Assembly (NCBI GenBank): GCA_032207245.1
Contig: CM063510.1
Location: 163,279,189-163,343,188 of the forward strand
DNA from: Pardosa pseudoannulata
Lineage: Eukaryota; Arthropoda; Arachnida; Araneae; Lycosidae
Direction: 5' to 3'
Length of the DNA stretch: 64,000 nucleotides
Part shown: positions 11,986 to 21,407 of the stretch, piece by piece
Position numbering within the stretch: the first letter of the stretch is position 1
Layout: each line of letters starts with the position of its first letter
Notes under the pieces: model-generated
The model's database searches: none
What the model saw: only the letters and a program-made list of their open reading frames with translations
Told to the model about the DNA's origin: nothing
Program-made: the position numbers and the translations under genes

Positions 11986-12410
11986 TTTATGGATTATCGT
12001 CTATTATCGGGAAGTAGAATATAATATCGTCTAATATCGGGAATTATTATAGAATACCGTATTTTACAGGGAAATAATATAGAATATCGTCTAATATCGG
12101 GAAATATTATGGAATATCGTCTAATATCTTATAATAGTATGGAATATCGTCTCATATCGGAAAATAGTATCAACTATAGTCTAATATCGGGAATTATTAT
12201 AGAATACCGTCTATTATCGGGAAATAATATAGAATATCGTCTAATATCGGGAAATATTATGGAATATCGTATTTTACAGGGAAATAATTTGGAATACCGT
12301 CTCTTATCGGAAAATAATATGGAATATCGTCTATTATCGGAAAATAATATGGAATATCGTCTATTATCGGGAAATAGTATAGAGTATCGTCTGGTATAGG
12401 AAAATGTTTG
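11986..12410. repeat. 30-bp tandem array, about 14 units
   Basis: Units resemble ATGGAATATCGTCTATTATC with a GGGAAATA tail, and the period is 30 bp. A run of open codons with a ten-residue period results (12109-12399), which I treat as a by-product of the repeat. Confidence 0.92.
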
Positions 12411-12995
12411 TAATAATATCTAATACTGGATAATGTTAAGGAATATCATCGTGTATGGAGAAATACTACGGAATATCGTCTAATATTGGGTTATATTATA
12501 GAATACCGTGGGGATTCGAAAAAAATATAAAATAAAATTAAACTATAAAATGAGATATAATATAATTGATTATATTATAATATATCTTAATAAAAAGAAT
12601 ATATTTTAATAGAATATATAAAATTTCGGAAAATTAGGCGTGTTGGGTAAAATTTTTGAAAATCCGGGGATTTACGCTAATGTCGGGAATGTACGCTACG
12701 CTACGCTACTACGCTACGCTATATTATAGTATGCTATGCTGAGGTAGCCGCCGTAAATGCAGTCTTTCTAATCAAATTTTCCTACTCGAGGGATCGAACC
12801 TGGAACCTTGACCATGGAAGCCCGAAGCGTTACACTACCGCCATTCGGCTTCTTTCTTGTTTCCTTATATTAGGCATATGAAGATATATTATATTCTATT
12901 GAAATATATTCTTTTATATCATGATATATTTTAATATAGTCAATCATATTATATCTCATTTTATAGTTTAATTTAATTTAATTTTTTTTTCTTAA
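12411..12995. repeat. Inverted-repeat junction around a tRNA-like core
   Basis: The AT block at about 12525-12620 (ACTATAAAATGAGATATAAT) reappears as its reverse complement at about 12880-12985 (ATTATATCTCATTTTATAGT). The tRNA-like head lies between them at about 12782-12853. Left of this point the 30-bp repeats read ATCGTC; right of it they read GACGAT. It is therefore the centre of a large foldback structure. Confidence 0.85.
12782..12853 (-). repeat. tRNA-like Pol III head, copy 7
   Basis: The minus strand has a perfect B-box-like GGTTCGATCCC (complement of 12790-12800) and an A-box-like ATGGCGGTAGTGTAACGC. These are closer to tRNA consensus than copies 1-4, which carry GGTTCTATCCC. Confidence 0.72.
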
Positions 12996-13308
12996 ACGAG
13001 ACGATATTCCATAATATACCCCGATATTAGACGATATTTAATAATCTATCACGATATCAGACGATGTTTCATAACATTTCCCGATATTAGACGATATTAA
13101 ATAACATTTTCCTATACCAGGCGATATTCCATACTATTTCAAGTTATTAGACGATATTCCAGACTATTTTCCGATATTAGACAATATTCCAAAATATTTG
13201 AAAATATTAGACGATACTCATTAATGTTTCCCGATATTAGACGATATTCCATATTATTTCCCTATAACAGACGATATTCCATATTATTCCAAAATATTAG
13301 ACGATATG
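12996..13308. repeat. 30-bp array in reverse orientation
   Basis: Units of the GACGATATTCCATA type are the reverse complement of the 30-bp repeats to the left. Confidence 0.9.
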
Positions 13309-13310
13309 CC

Positions 13311-13985
13311 TAAATTTTACCCGACCCCGCTGGATTTTCAAAAATTTTATCGACCCCGCCCAATTTTCCGAAATTGGACGAATTTTTACCGATTACCCTG
13401 AATTTTCCAAAATCGGGCAAAAATTTTCCAAACCCGCGAAATTTTCCAAAATCAGACAAAAATTTTCCGACCATCAGAAATTTTCCAAAATCGGGCAAAA
13501 ATTTTCCGACCCCGCGAAATTTTCCAAAATCGGGCAAAAATTTTCCGACCCCGCGAAATTTTCCAAAATCGGACAAAAATTTTCCGTCCCCGAAAAATTT
13601 TCCAAAATTTGTTAACAAATTATCCGAAACCGAGAAATTTTCAAAAATCGGGCAAAAATTATCCGAAACCGTGAAATTTTTAAAAATGGGGCAAAAATTT
13701 TCCAAACCCAAGAAATTTTCCAAAATCGGGCAAAAATTTTCCAAACCCGAGAAATTTTCCAAAATGGGACAAAAATTTTCCGTCCCCGAAAATATTTTCA
13801 AAACTTGGCAACAAATTATCCGAAACCGAGAAATTTTCAAAATTCGGGCAAAAATTATCCGAAACCATGAAATTTTCAAAAATCGGTCAAAAATTTTCCA
13901 AATTTAAGAAATTTTCCAAAATCGGACAAAAATTTTCGGTCCCCGAAAAATTTTCAAAAATCTGGCAAAAATTTTTCAAAATTGG
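13311..13985. repeat. 39-bp minisatellite in reverse orientation, A8
   Basis: The 39-bp units read CCAAAATCGGGCAAAAATTTTCC-type with CCGACCCCGCGAAA (only short parts quoted). They are diverged relatives of the reverse complement of arrays A1-A7. Divergence between units is greater than in A2-A6, so this branch is older or evolves independently. Confidence 0.9.
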
Positions 13986-14012
13986 ACACTATACTATACT
14001 ATACCATACCAT

Positions 14013-14136
14013 ACCACAGGTAGCCGCCGTAAATGCAGTCTTTCTAATCAAACTTGCCTACTCCAGGGATCGAACCTGAAACCTTCCCCATGGATGCCCG
14101 AAGCGTTACCCTACCGCCATTCGGCTTCTCTCTTGT
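14013..14136 (-). repeat. tRNA-like Pol III head, copy 8
   Basis: On the minus strand a B-box-like GGTTCGATCCC (complement of 14067-14077) and an A-box-like ATGGCGGTAGGGTAACGC are present. A TACCA pentamer run precedes it on the left (13987-14014) and the AT block follows on the right. This is the mirror image of the S1-S4 order of AT block relative to head. Confidence 0.75.
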
Positions 14137-14538
14137 TTCCTTATATTAGGCATATGAAGATATATTATATTCTATCGAAATATATTCTTTTATATCATGA
14201 TATATTTTAATATAGTCATTTATATTATATCTAATTTTATAGTTTAATTTAATTTAATTTTTTTTTTCTGAAACGAGACGATATTCCATAATATACCCCG
14301 ATATTAGACGATATTTCATAATATTTCCCGATACCAGACGATGTTTCATAACATTTCCCGATATTAGACGATATTAAATAACATTTTCCTATACCATGCG
14401 ATATTCCATACTATTTTCCGATATTAGACAATATTCCAAAATATTTGAAGATATTAGACGATACTCATTAATGTTTCCCGATATTAGACGATATTCCATA
14501 TTATTTCCCTATAACAGACTATATTCCCTATAACAGAC
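14137..14538. repeat. AT block and 30-bp array, reverse orientation
   Basis: The AT block (14140-14270) repeats that at 12880-12985 almost exactly. GACGATATTCCATA-type 30-bp repeats follow to about 14535. Confidence 0.88.
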
Positions 14539-14539
14539 T

Positions 14540-15360
14540 AAAATTTACCCGACCCCGCTGGATTTTCACAAATTTTACCGACCCCGCCCAATTTTCCGAA
14601 ATTGGACGAATTTTTACCTACTCCCCTGAATTTTCCAAAATCGGGCAAAAATTTTCCGACCCCGAGAAATTTTCCAATATCGGGCAAAAATTTTCCAACC
14701 CCGCGAAATTTTCCAAAATCGGACAAAAATTTTCCGACACCGCGAAATTTTCCTAAATTGGGCAAAAATTTTCCGACCCCGAGAAATTTTCCAAAATCGG
14801 ACAAAAATTTAAATTTTCCAAAATCGGGCAAAAATTTTCCGACCCCCAGAAATTTTCCAAAATCGGACAAAAATTTTCCGATCTCCAGAAATTTACCAAA
14901 ATCGGACAAAAATTTTCCGTCCCCCAGAAATTTTCCAAAATCGGGCAAAAATTTTCGAAACCCGAGAAATTTTCCAAAATTTGGCAACAAATTATCCGAA
15001 ACCGAAAAATTTTCCAAAATTTGGCAACAAATTATCCGAAACCGAGAAATTTCCCAAAATCGGACAAAAATTTTCCGTCCTCGAAAAATTTTCAAAAATG
15101 TGGCAACAAATTATCCGAAACCGAAAAATTTTCCAAAATTTGGCAACAAATTATCCGAAACTTAGAAAATTTCCAAAATCGGCCAAAATTTTTCGTCCCC
15201 GAAAAATTTTCCAAAATTTGGCAACAAATTATCCAAAACCGAGAAATTTTCAAAATCGGACAAAAATTTTCCAAAATTTGGCAACAAATTATCCAAAACC
15301 GAGAAATTTTGCAAAATCGGGAAAAAAATTTTCCGACCTCGAGAAATTTTTCAAAATTGG
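14540..15360. repeat. 39-bp minisatellite in reverse orientation, A9
   Basis: About 20 reverse-orientation 39-bp units become increasingly diverged toward the right, where TTTGGCAACAAATTATCC variants dominate (from about 14975). Confidence 0.9.
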
Positions 15361-15528
15361 ACCATATTCTATTCTATTCTATTCTATTCTATACTATACT
15401 GTACTGTACTGTACTATTCTATTCTATTCTATACTATACTATACTGTACTATACTATACTGTACTGTACTGTATTGTACTGTACTGTACTATACTGTACT
15501 GTACTGTACTATACTGTACTATACTTGA
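15361..15528. repeat. Pentanucleotide array (CTATT/TATAC/TGTAC)
   Basis: Runs of CTATT, CTATA and CTGTA pentamers interleave. This corresponds in position and unit length to the CTACA runs of the spacers. Confidence 0.95.
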
Positions 15529-15815
15529 AATAACTTGAAATAGTATGGATTATCGCCTGGTATAGGAAAATATTATTTAATATCGTCTAATATCGGGAAA
15601 TGTTATGAAACATCGTCTGGTATCGGGAAATATTATGATATATCGTCTAATATCGGGGTATATTATGGAATATCGTCTCGTTTTTGAAAAAGATATAAAA
15701 TTAAATCAAACTATAAAATGAGATATAATATAAATGACTATATTATAATATATCATGATATAAAAGAATATATTTTAATAGAATATAATATATCTTCATA
15801 TGCCTAATATAGTAA
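15529..15815. repeat. 30-bp repeats and AT block, forward orientation
   Basis: ATCGTCTAATATCGGG repeats at 15536-15680 are followed by the AT block (15700-15800) in forward orientation, opposite to those at 14137-14538. This closes the inverted-repeat zone. Confidence 0.88.
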
Positions 15816-15945
15816 TACAAGAGAGAAGCCGATTGGCCGTAGGGTAGCGCTTCCCGCTTTCACGGAGGATATTCCAGGTTCGATACCCGGAGTAGGCAAG
15901 TTTGATCCGAAAGACTGCATTTACGGCGGCTACCTCAGGCATTCT
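15816..15945 (+). repeat. tRNA-like Pol III head, copy 9 (plus strand)
   Basis: The plus strand carries A-box-like TTGGCCGTAGGGTAGCGC and B-box-like GGTTCGATACCC. A CTTTCAC loop-like stretch between them resembles a Glu-type anticodon arm. The head is followed by GGCGGCTACCTCAGGC, shared in complement with copies 1-8. It is the only copy on this strand. Confidence 0.72.
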
Positions 15946-16103
15946 TTCCGCTGACGGACGTAGGGTATAGTATAGAACAGAATAGAATATGGTTCAATAT
16001 GGTCGTTTTTAAACTTTCGACTTATATATGGAGCATTTTGTATGTGCAAATTTCAAGCCAAAGTATATTATAAAATAGAATAGAATATAGATAATATAAT
16101 TAA
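15946..16103. other. Low-complexity AT-rich flank
   Basis: TAGAATA and TATAGTA words resemble the pentamer arrays. I see no gene or element boundary. Confidence 0.5.
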
Positions 16104-16223
16104 GATATTTTTATGGAATACTGGGAGGGTCCGGATATTTTTAAGAAATACCGGTTAGGTCCGGATATTTTTATGGAATACCGTGTGGGTCGGGATATTT
16201 TTAATTAATACCGGGTGGTACCT
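16104..16223. repeat. 30-bp x 4 tandem repeat
   Basis: Four consecutive 30-bp units start GATATTTTTA at 16104, 16134, 16164 and 16194. Each contains GGAATACCG or a variant and GGTCCGG. The composition is related to, but distinct from, the macrosatellite words. Confidence 0.93.
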
Positions 16224-16603
16224 TCTATTTTTAAGGAATTCCTTTGTTTCTTTTGCAAGATTGTTGAACCTGACAATTCTTCCGTGCGTGAGTAGTATTA
16301 ATTTCTGTCGTTGGAATTTAAGTGTTCTCGACTTCTTCTCTATATTTACTTTATACTGTACTTTATATACTTTATACATTATATTTACTCTTACTATATT
16401 TATTACTATATTTATTACTAATTAATTTAAATGAAAAATTTATTATAAAAAATTATGGAAAACTTTTTTTTTATATATAAAATATGTTTTAGAAACACAT
16501 TTTCAGCAAACATTTATATTACATTGAGCACAATGGTTTCTACACCTGTTTCTTTTGCATCATTGTTGAACTTGACAATTCTTCCGATCGTCAGTAGCAT
16601 AAT

Positions 16604-17799
16604 GGAACAGATGCATTATAGAAGCCGGTTCCGTCCGCCATGTTTTTTTTGGCGACCAATAGAAAAACGCATGATTTGAAAAGTCGCCAAGCAGAAAAAC
16701 ATGGCGGCGGTGCGTGTTTTCTGAAAGATCAAAAAAAAAAAAAAAATGGCGGCGGTCACGTGGCATATTTGAAACACAACATTAACAAAACTAAACTTTA
16801 AAAGGAAACAACAGATTAACAATTTAAAGTATTATTAAAATAAAATTAGCATAATAATCATAATTTTTTACGTTTTTTAAAAAATAACAGATTAGTAATA
16901 TTTATGATATGTGTCAACAGAGTAAACACAATATATATCATTATAATAAGCAATAATATTATGAAGAATCTAACATGTGAGGGGGGGTTCCCCCCCTCAA
17001 CCCTCCCCCCTTGTGCAAAGAACAAAATAAAAATGTTCCAAACCAATTAACTTAGAATATCCTGATACATTTTAACTATTTCAAAACCGAAATAACTTAC
17101 TCGTTATAACTAAATTAACTAAATCCCAGAAAATGATAAGAACAAAATCTAAATGTTCCAAACCAAAGCATCTTGTTTGGTTTAGAATATTTAGATACTT
17201 TTTAACAATTTCAAAACAGAAATAACGTACACGTCATAACTAAATTAACTAAATCCCAGAAAATAACAACAAAAACAAAATGTTCCAAACCAAAACTTCT
17301 TGTTTGATTTAGAATATTTTGATATTTTTTAACAATTTCAAAACCGAAATAACTTCACTTGTCGTAACTAAATCCCACTAACCAAATACATAAAAAAACT
17401 CAAATTCGGAATTCCATCATCCCCACAAACGTGCCGTTTTGAATGAAATGCAAATCCAACCTCAGGTCTAAGAATTTCCTGATATTTCTTCACAATGCTA
17501 CAAATAGTTAAAACCGAAATAAGAACATCCATAACTAAATACCAAAAATAACTTACCTACCTACGAGACAACCTACTAATCCAAAGTCTGGAACGAAAAG
17601 AATATTTAAAACAGAAAATTTGCATAGATTGCCGGGTAATGACGTCAAAAATCACGTGCACCAATAGCTTCCATATTCCCCTATCAAAGTTAAGGCATAT
17701 ACAGCAACCTAGTCATCGCCCCAAAAATCGCCAAGTTTGCCACACAAAATCGCCAAATTCGGCGAGAAAAAAACCAGGCGGCTATAATGCATCTGTACC
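16604..17799. mobile_element. 1.2-kb inverted-repeat DNA transposon, non-autonomous
   Basis: The left end GGAACAGATGCATTATAG is matched by the complement of the right end (GGTACAGATGCATTATAG with a small gap further in). Both subterminal regions contain TCGCCAA-type motifs (about 16640-16700 and 17715-17765), plausible transposase-binding repeats. The interior has a GGGGGTTCCCCCC-type hairpin at about 16979-16999 and a three-unit tandem repeat. No transposase is recognisable. Units 1 and 3 of the surrounding triplet lack the insertion. The target duplication is short or eroded. Confidence 0.75.
17017..17370. repeat. Three-unit tandem repeat, about 120-127 bp
   Basis: ATGTTCCAAACC recurs at 17033, 17153 and 17280. 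Each copy is followed by a TTTAGAATAT segment, CAATTTCAAAACCGAAATAA-like text and ACTAAATCCCAG. The repeat lies inside the 1.2-kb DNA element. Confidence 0.88.
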
Positions 17800-18206
17800 G
17801 AATTTCTGTCGTTGCAATGGAAGTGTTCTCGACTTCTTCTCTATATTTACTTTATACCGTACTTTATATACTTTATACTTTATATTTACTTTTACTATAT
17901 TTATTACTGTATTTATTACTAATTATTTTAAATAAAATATTTATTTTAAAAAAATTTATGGAAAACATTTTTTTACATATAAACGTTATTTTTGAAACAC
18001 ATTTTCCTCAAACACTTTTATTTTATTTAGCACGATGGTTTTTACACCTGTTTCTTTTGCATGATTGTTGAACTTGACAATTCTTCAGTGCGTCAATAGC
18101 ATGGATTTCTGTCGTTGGAATGGAAGTTGTCTCGACTTATTCTCTGTTTACTTTATACTGTACTTTATATACTTTATACTATATATTTACTTTTACTGTA
18201 TTTATT

Positions 18207-18737
18207 CTTCTTCTTAAGCACTACAGCCTGTTTCAAGCCAAGGCTGTCCCAAGCAGTTTTTTCCAGTCGTTCCTATTTGCTGCAATACTCCTTCATTTTC
18301 CCTTTTTGACAATAGATAAGTCCCTCTCTACTGAGTCAAGCCACCTAATTGGTGGTCTTCCTCGTTTCCTCTGCCCATGGGATTAGTGAAAGTGAACTGT
18401 TTTACTGGGTTTATGTCATCGAGTCGAAATAGGTGTCCATGAAAGCGCAGTGTATTGATTTTTATGACTTTAACAACATGAGGTTGCTTATATTTTTTAT
18501 ATACTTCAAAATTGAATAAGGATCTCCAAAAATTATTCTCTTGAATTGCACCAAATATTTTTCTTAACATTTTCCGTTCAAAAGTCAGCAATTTATTTTC
18601 ATGCAATTTTGTTTTTGCCCAGCATTCACTTCCATAGAGCAGAATATTTCGAAGTAGAGTTTTATAGATGTTAATTTTCGTTTTTAAACTTATATATCGA
18701 GATTTTAATTGGTGTTTAAGGCCATGATAGCATTTAT
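18207..18737 (-). mobile_element. 5'-truncated non-LTR retrotransposon tail (LINE)
   Basis: A 531-bp insertion is flanked by the 13-bp target duplication TACTGTATTTATT (18194-18206 and 18738-18750). The element reads on the minus strand and ends in a short GAAGAAG tail. It encodes the C-terminal part of an endonuclease/reverse-transcriptase polyprotein followed by a short 3' UTR. A second copy of the same 3' region is at 40578-40815 on the other strand. Confidence 0.88.
18328..18737 (-). pseudogene. LINE ORF2 C-terminal fragment
   Basis: The open frame on the minus strand contains the post-RT motifs LLYGSECW, FERKMLRKIFG and GHLFRLDD. These are typical of the thumb and C-terminal tail of insect/arachnid-type LINE reverse transcriptases. 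The catalytic RT core and the endonuclease are missing because of 5' truncation. The frame opens upstream to 18789, but the residues before 18737 come from flanking host DNA, so that ATG is not the natural start. It is not expected to be functional. Confidence 0.85.
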
Positions 18738-18900
18738 TACTGTATTTATTACTATATTTATTTATTTTCATATACATTCTATGAGTCAAATTGGCTCACA
18801 ACAGTGAAAATAGATATAACACATTTGATTATGTGAAATGAAGCGGTCTGCTGGGAAGAGGAAGGAAAGTTCACATATATTTTATTACTTAACTAAAAAC

Positions 18901-19292
18901 TGTCAGACGATATTTCTTTTAATTAGCTCTCTGAAGGCTAATATAATAGCAGTGGTGAATGCATGGTATATGACTTGGGCCTATTAAAGTTCAAAACGTC
19001 TTAAAAATAAAAAATACACTTTATTTCTTCTCATACCTACTACGCACTTACAAACAGCAGCAATTAAAAAGAGAGAGAGAGAGCAAGCACGTGCTTTCGT
19101 GCTTATATCCACAATTGCTTTTTACACATTTGCATAAATGCTGGAAACTTGTGATAAGTCAGATTGCGAACGGGCTTATTCAGCTCGCAGTGTTCGCAAT
19201 CCGATTACACTCTTAATCAACGGTTTATGCACGTGCATTCGGATGGAAAGAATATAACCCTTAAATAAGGTGAGCATACTATTTTGCTGACA
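18901..19292 (-). repeat. 3' LTR of copia element
   Basis: The LTR begins TGTCAG and ends CTGACA (TG...CA with a six-base inverted terminus). It contains a GAGAGAGAGAGAG run and is near-identical to the other LTR. It differs at the CACAATTGC versus CACATTTGC and GCATTCGG versus GCATTAGG positions. Confidence 0.97.
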
Positions 19293-19306
19293 TTTGTCCC
19301 CCTTTC
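19293..19306 (-). other. Polypurine tract of copia element
   Basis: On the minus strand GAAAGGGGGACAAA lies directly before the TGTCAG start of the 3' LTR. This is the expected position and composition of the plus-strand primer for reverse transcription. Confidence 0.88.
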
Positions 19307-19835
19307 TTTTCATCCTCATGCGCGTACACAAAAGTTACAAGAAAAAAAAATCAACCTTTCCTTTGGGAACACAAGTACTTTGCTACCAGCACTCTCTAAT
19401 CAACATTTTATACCAAAGGAATGAAATACTTTGAATAACAGGAGTAAACATTTCATATCAACTTAACTAAAATAACAAATGTACAGCATGTTTTGCACTA
19501 TAGAATAAACTCTCTGCTAATAGCTTACAAACTTTGTACAAACTTTGTACTTTGTAACTTACAAACTTTGTACTACTGCCTTAATATTTATAACAAAGGT
19601 GAAAACATTTACATCAATTTACAGTAGCATAAAAAAACACACATCATTTTTTCAGGTTTACATGTAATGTACATTTAACAACTCAAAAAAAAAAGACTTT
19701 ACTTACAACATTACTTTTATACTGAAGTTATATTTAGAAAAACAAAAACATTTTAGTTCAACTTGAACCATCTCACATGACCTTATTTAAAAAAATAATA
19801 CTTTTGAGTTTCAATTCTTAAAGAAAATGTCCATA
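19307..19835 (-). other. Copia 3' untranslated region
   Basis: About 530 AT-rich bases lie between the RNase H stop and the polypurine tract. They contain short direct repeats of ACAAACTTTGTAC at 19517-19575. No coding sequence is seen. Confidence 0.7.
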
Positions 19836-21404
19836 TTACATATTAGTGAATGTCTGATCTTTGAATTTTTGTAACTCAAGTTTAGTTAGGGGCTTCGTGA
19901 AAACATCAGCTAAATTAAATTTACTTTGTACATACTTTAAACTAAACATCTTTTTATATACAAGATCTCTTACGAAAAATAATTTCACGTCTATATGCTT
20001 TGTTCTGTGGTTTTCGATAGGAGATTTTACAAAGTCAATACTAGCTTGATTATCAACCATTAATACATTATCTGCTATATCTTGGGTGATCAGCTTTGAT
20101 TCTTTACATTCACTTAGAATTCTACTAATCCAGACTAATTCCTTAGCTGCCTCGGTTAAAGCCACAAATTCTGCCTCCATTGTGGAGAGTGCAATCCCTT
20201 TTTGTTTAAAACTCCTCCATTCGATAGGGACTTTACCTAAAAAAATTATCTGCCCTCCCATGGAAGTACGATCATCTTTATTGTTCGCGTAGTCAGCGTC
20301 TGAATAGGCTATCAATTTTAATTCTTTAGGATTTGAAATATTTAATTTAAGGGATTGTGTATGCTTTACATAACCTAGCAATTTTAGCAATCCTTGCCAA
20401 TGAACCATGCCTGGTTCTTGCTGGAATTGAGAAAATATATTTGTAGCATAGGCTATGTCCGGCCTAGTTCTGCTTGCTAAAAATGCAAGACAACCTATAA
20501 GATTTCTATATGGAATTTTTTCCATCTCTGCCTTTTCAACTTGCGTTTTTGGGCATTGTTTCTTACTATACACAGTTCCTTTTGTTACGGGAAGCGATGT
20601 TATTGGGTAATGGAATTCATCATATATTTTGCACATCCTTTCAATGTAATCATATTGATCTATAAAGATTCCTCCATCATTTTCTACAAACTTTACCCCT
20701 AACAATCGTATCGTTTTCCCTAGAACCTTCAAATCAAAATACCTTTTTAGTAATTTAAAAGCTTTATTTGCATCTGCTTCGCTTCTACCAAAAATCACAA
20801 TGTCATCTACGTACAGTAAAAGTACAACGTTTCTACCAAATTTGTACGCGCAATTACACCACGAAAACTTTTCAAAACCTAATTCTTTTAATTTACAATT
20901 AATTTCAAAGAACCACTCCCTTCCAGATTGATGTAGACCATATATTGCCTTATTCAGCTTACATACATATTTTTCATCTGTTTCGAAACCGGGAGGCTGT
21001 CTCATTAGGATGTACTCTTTTAATGGAGCGTACAAATATGCACACTGGACATCGCATTGCAGATTAAACCATTTGTTATGACCAACTAACAGTGTAAAGA
21101 AAAATCTAATGATACTAAAATTAATGACAGGACTGAATACCTCGTCATAGGTTTCTCCCCTTTTTTGACGATTACCTTGTGCTACCAGTCTCGCCTTGTA
21201 TCTTTCTATTTTCCCTTGCGCGTTCCTTTTTATGTTAAAGACCCATCTGGAACCTAGAATTTTAGCATTATCGGGTTTAGGTATTAAATCCCATACTTTT
21301 CTTTGCTTCATCATTTCTAGTTCCTTCTGCATTGCTTTTATCCATTCCTTTCTTTGTGGTGTTTTCACGGCATGTAGATAACAAGATGGAATTTTCCCCT
21401 CTAG
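19836..21404 (-). CDS. Copia Pol C-terminal part: reverse transcriptase and RNase H
   Basis: The frame continues directly after the TGA that ends the upstream ORF, and in the same frame. It has no natural ATG near its start, so a separate initiation is unlikely. Counting from the GTG at 21368 (510 codons), the RT_2-type domain spans about residues 24-265. It has the first catalytic Asp in the FNLQCDVQCAYLYA block (D106) and the YVDD box at 186-189. RNase H follows with AYSDADYANN (about 354-363), STMEAEF (395-401), a VDNQAS Asp at 439 and TKHIDV (about 456-461). The C-terminus has the usual ADVFTKPL motif. Together with the upstream ORF the length matches a typical copia polyprotein of about 1400 residues. 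The products would copy the element RNA inside virus-like particles. Confidence 0.95.
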   Translation of the reverse strand, partial: LEGKIPSCYLHAVKTPQRKEWIKAMQKELEMMKQRKVWDLIPKPDNAKILGSRWVFNIKRNAQGKIERYKARLVAQGNRQKRGETYDEVFSPVINFSIIRFFFTLLVGHNKWFNLQCDVQCAYLYAPLKEYILMRQPPGFETDEKYVCKLNKAIYGLHQSGREWFFEINCKLKELGFEKFSWCNCAYKFGRNVVLLLYVDDIVIFGRSEADANKAFKLLKRYFDLKVLGKTIRLLGVKFVENDGGIFIDQYDYIERMCKIYDEFHYPITSLPVTKGTVYSKKQCPKTQVEKAEMEKIPYRNLIGCLAFLASRTRPDIAYATNIFSQFQQEPGMVHWQGLLKLLGYVKHTQSLKLNISNPKELKLIAYSDADYANNKDDRTSMGGQIIFLGKVPIEWRSFKQKGIALSTMEAEFVALTEAAKELVWISRILSECKESKLITQDIADNVLMVDNQASIDFVKSPIENHRTKHIDVKLFFVRDLVYKKMFSLKYVQSKFNLADVFTKPLTKLELQKFKDQTFTNM

Positions 21405-21407
21405 TCA
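21401..21407 (-). promoter_or_regulatory. In-frame stop in readthrough context (TGACTAG)
   Basis: The single codon that separates integrase from RT is TGA followed immediately by CTAG. The frame is otherwise open on both sides with no shift: the stop ends at 21405 and the next codon begins at 21404. UGA followed by CUA(G) is an established leaky context that supports stop-codon readthrough in animal cells. It could set the ratio of Gag-PR-IN to full polyprotein. The alternative is an ordinary nonsense mutation that happens to sit in this context. Confidence 0.55.

Larger units (their letters stand above)
16246..18790. repeat. 300-bp tandem triplet with nested insertions
   Basis: Three copies of a unit of about 300 bp start near 16246, 16546 and 18048. 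Shared words include TTTCTTTTGCA, TTGACAATTCTTC and GTCGTTGGAATGGAAGT. The apparent length of unit 2 is explained by a 1196-bp element inside it (16604-17799), and unit 3 is split by a 531-bp LINE tail (18207-18737). Subtracting the insertions gives periods of about 298 and 306 bp. Unit sequences are clearly diverged, so the duplication is old. Confidence 0.85.

Noticed and set aside
1..12000. Regular direct repeats with spacers suggesting a CRISPR array
   Set aside because: Repeats are contiguous with no unique spacers, there are no cas genes, and the DNA is eukaryotic.
12109..12399. Open frame with a ten-residue repeat (EYRLLSGNN-like)
   Set aside because: It arises from the 30-bp tandem repeat. 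Neighbouring copies of the same repeat are not in a continuous frame.
1396..15945. Functional tRNA genes
   Set aside because: A and B boxes are present, but the anticodon and acceptor stems do not pair well, and the copies lie in a repeat family. They are better read as tRNA-derived heads.
16559..17046. Short minus-strand frames with long Phe runs
   Set aside because: They translate an A-run and the inverted-repeat element and have no recognisable domain.
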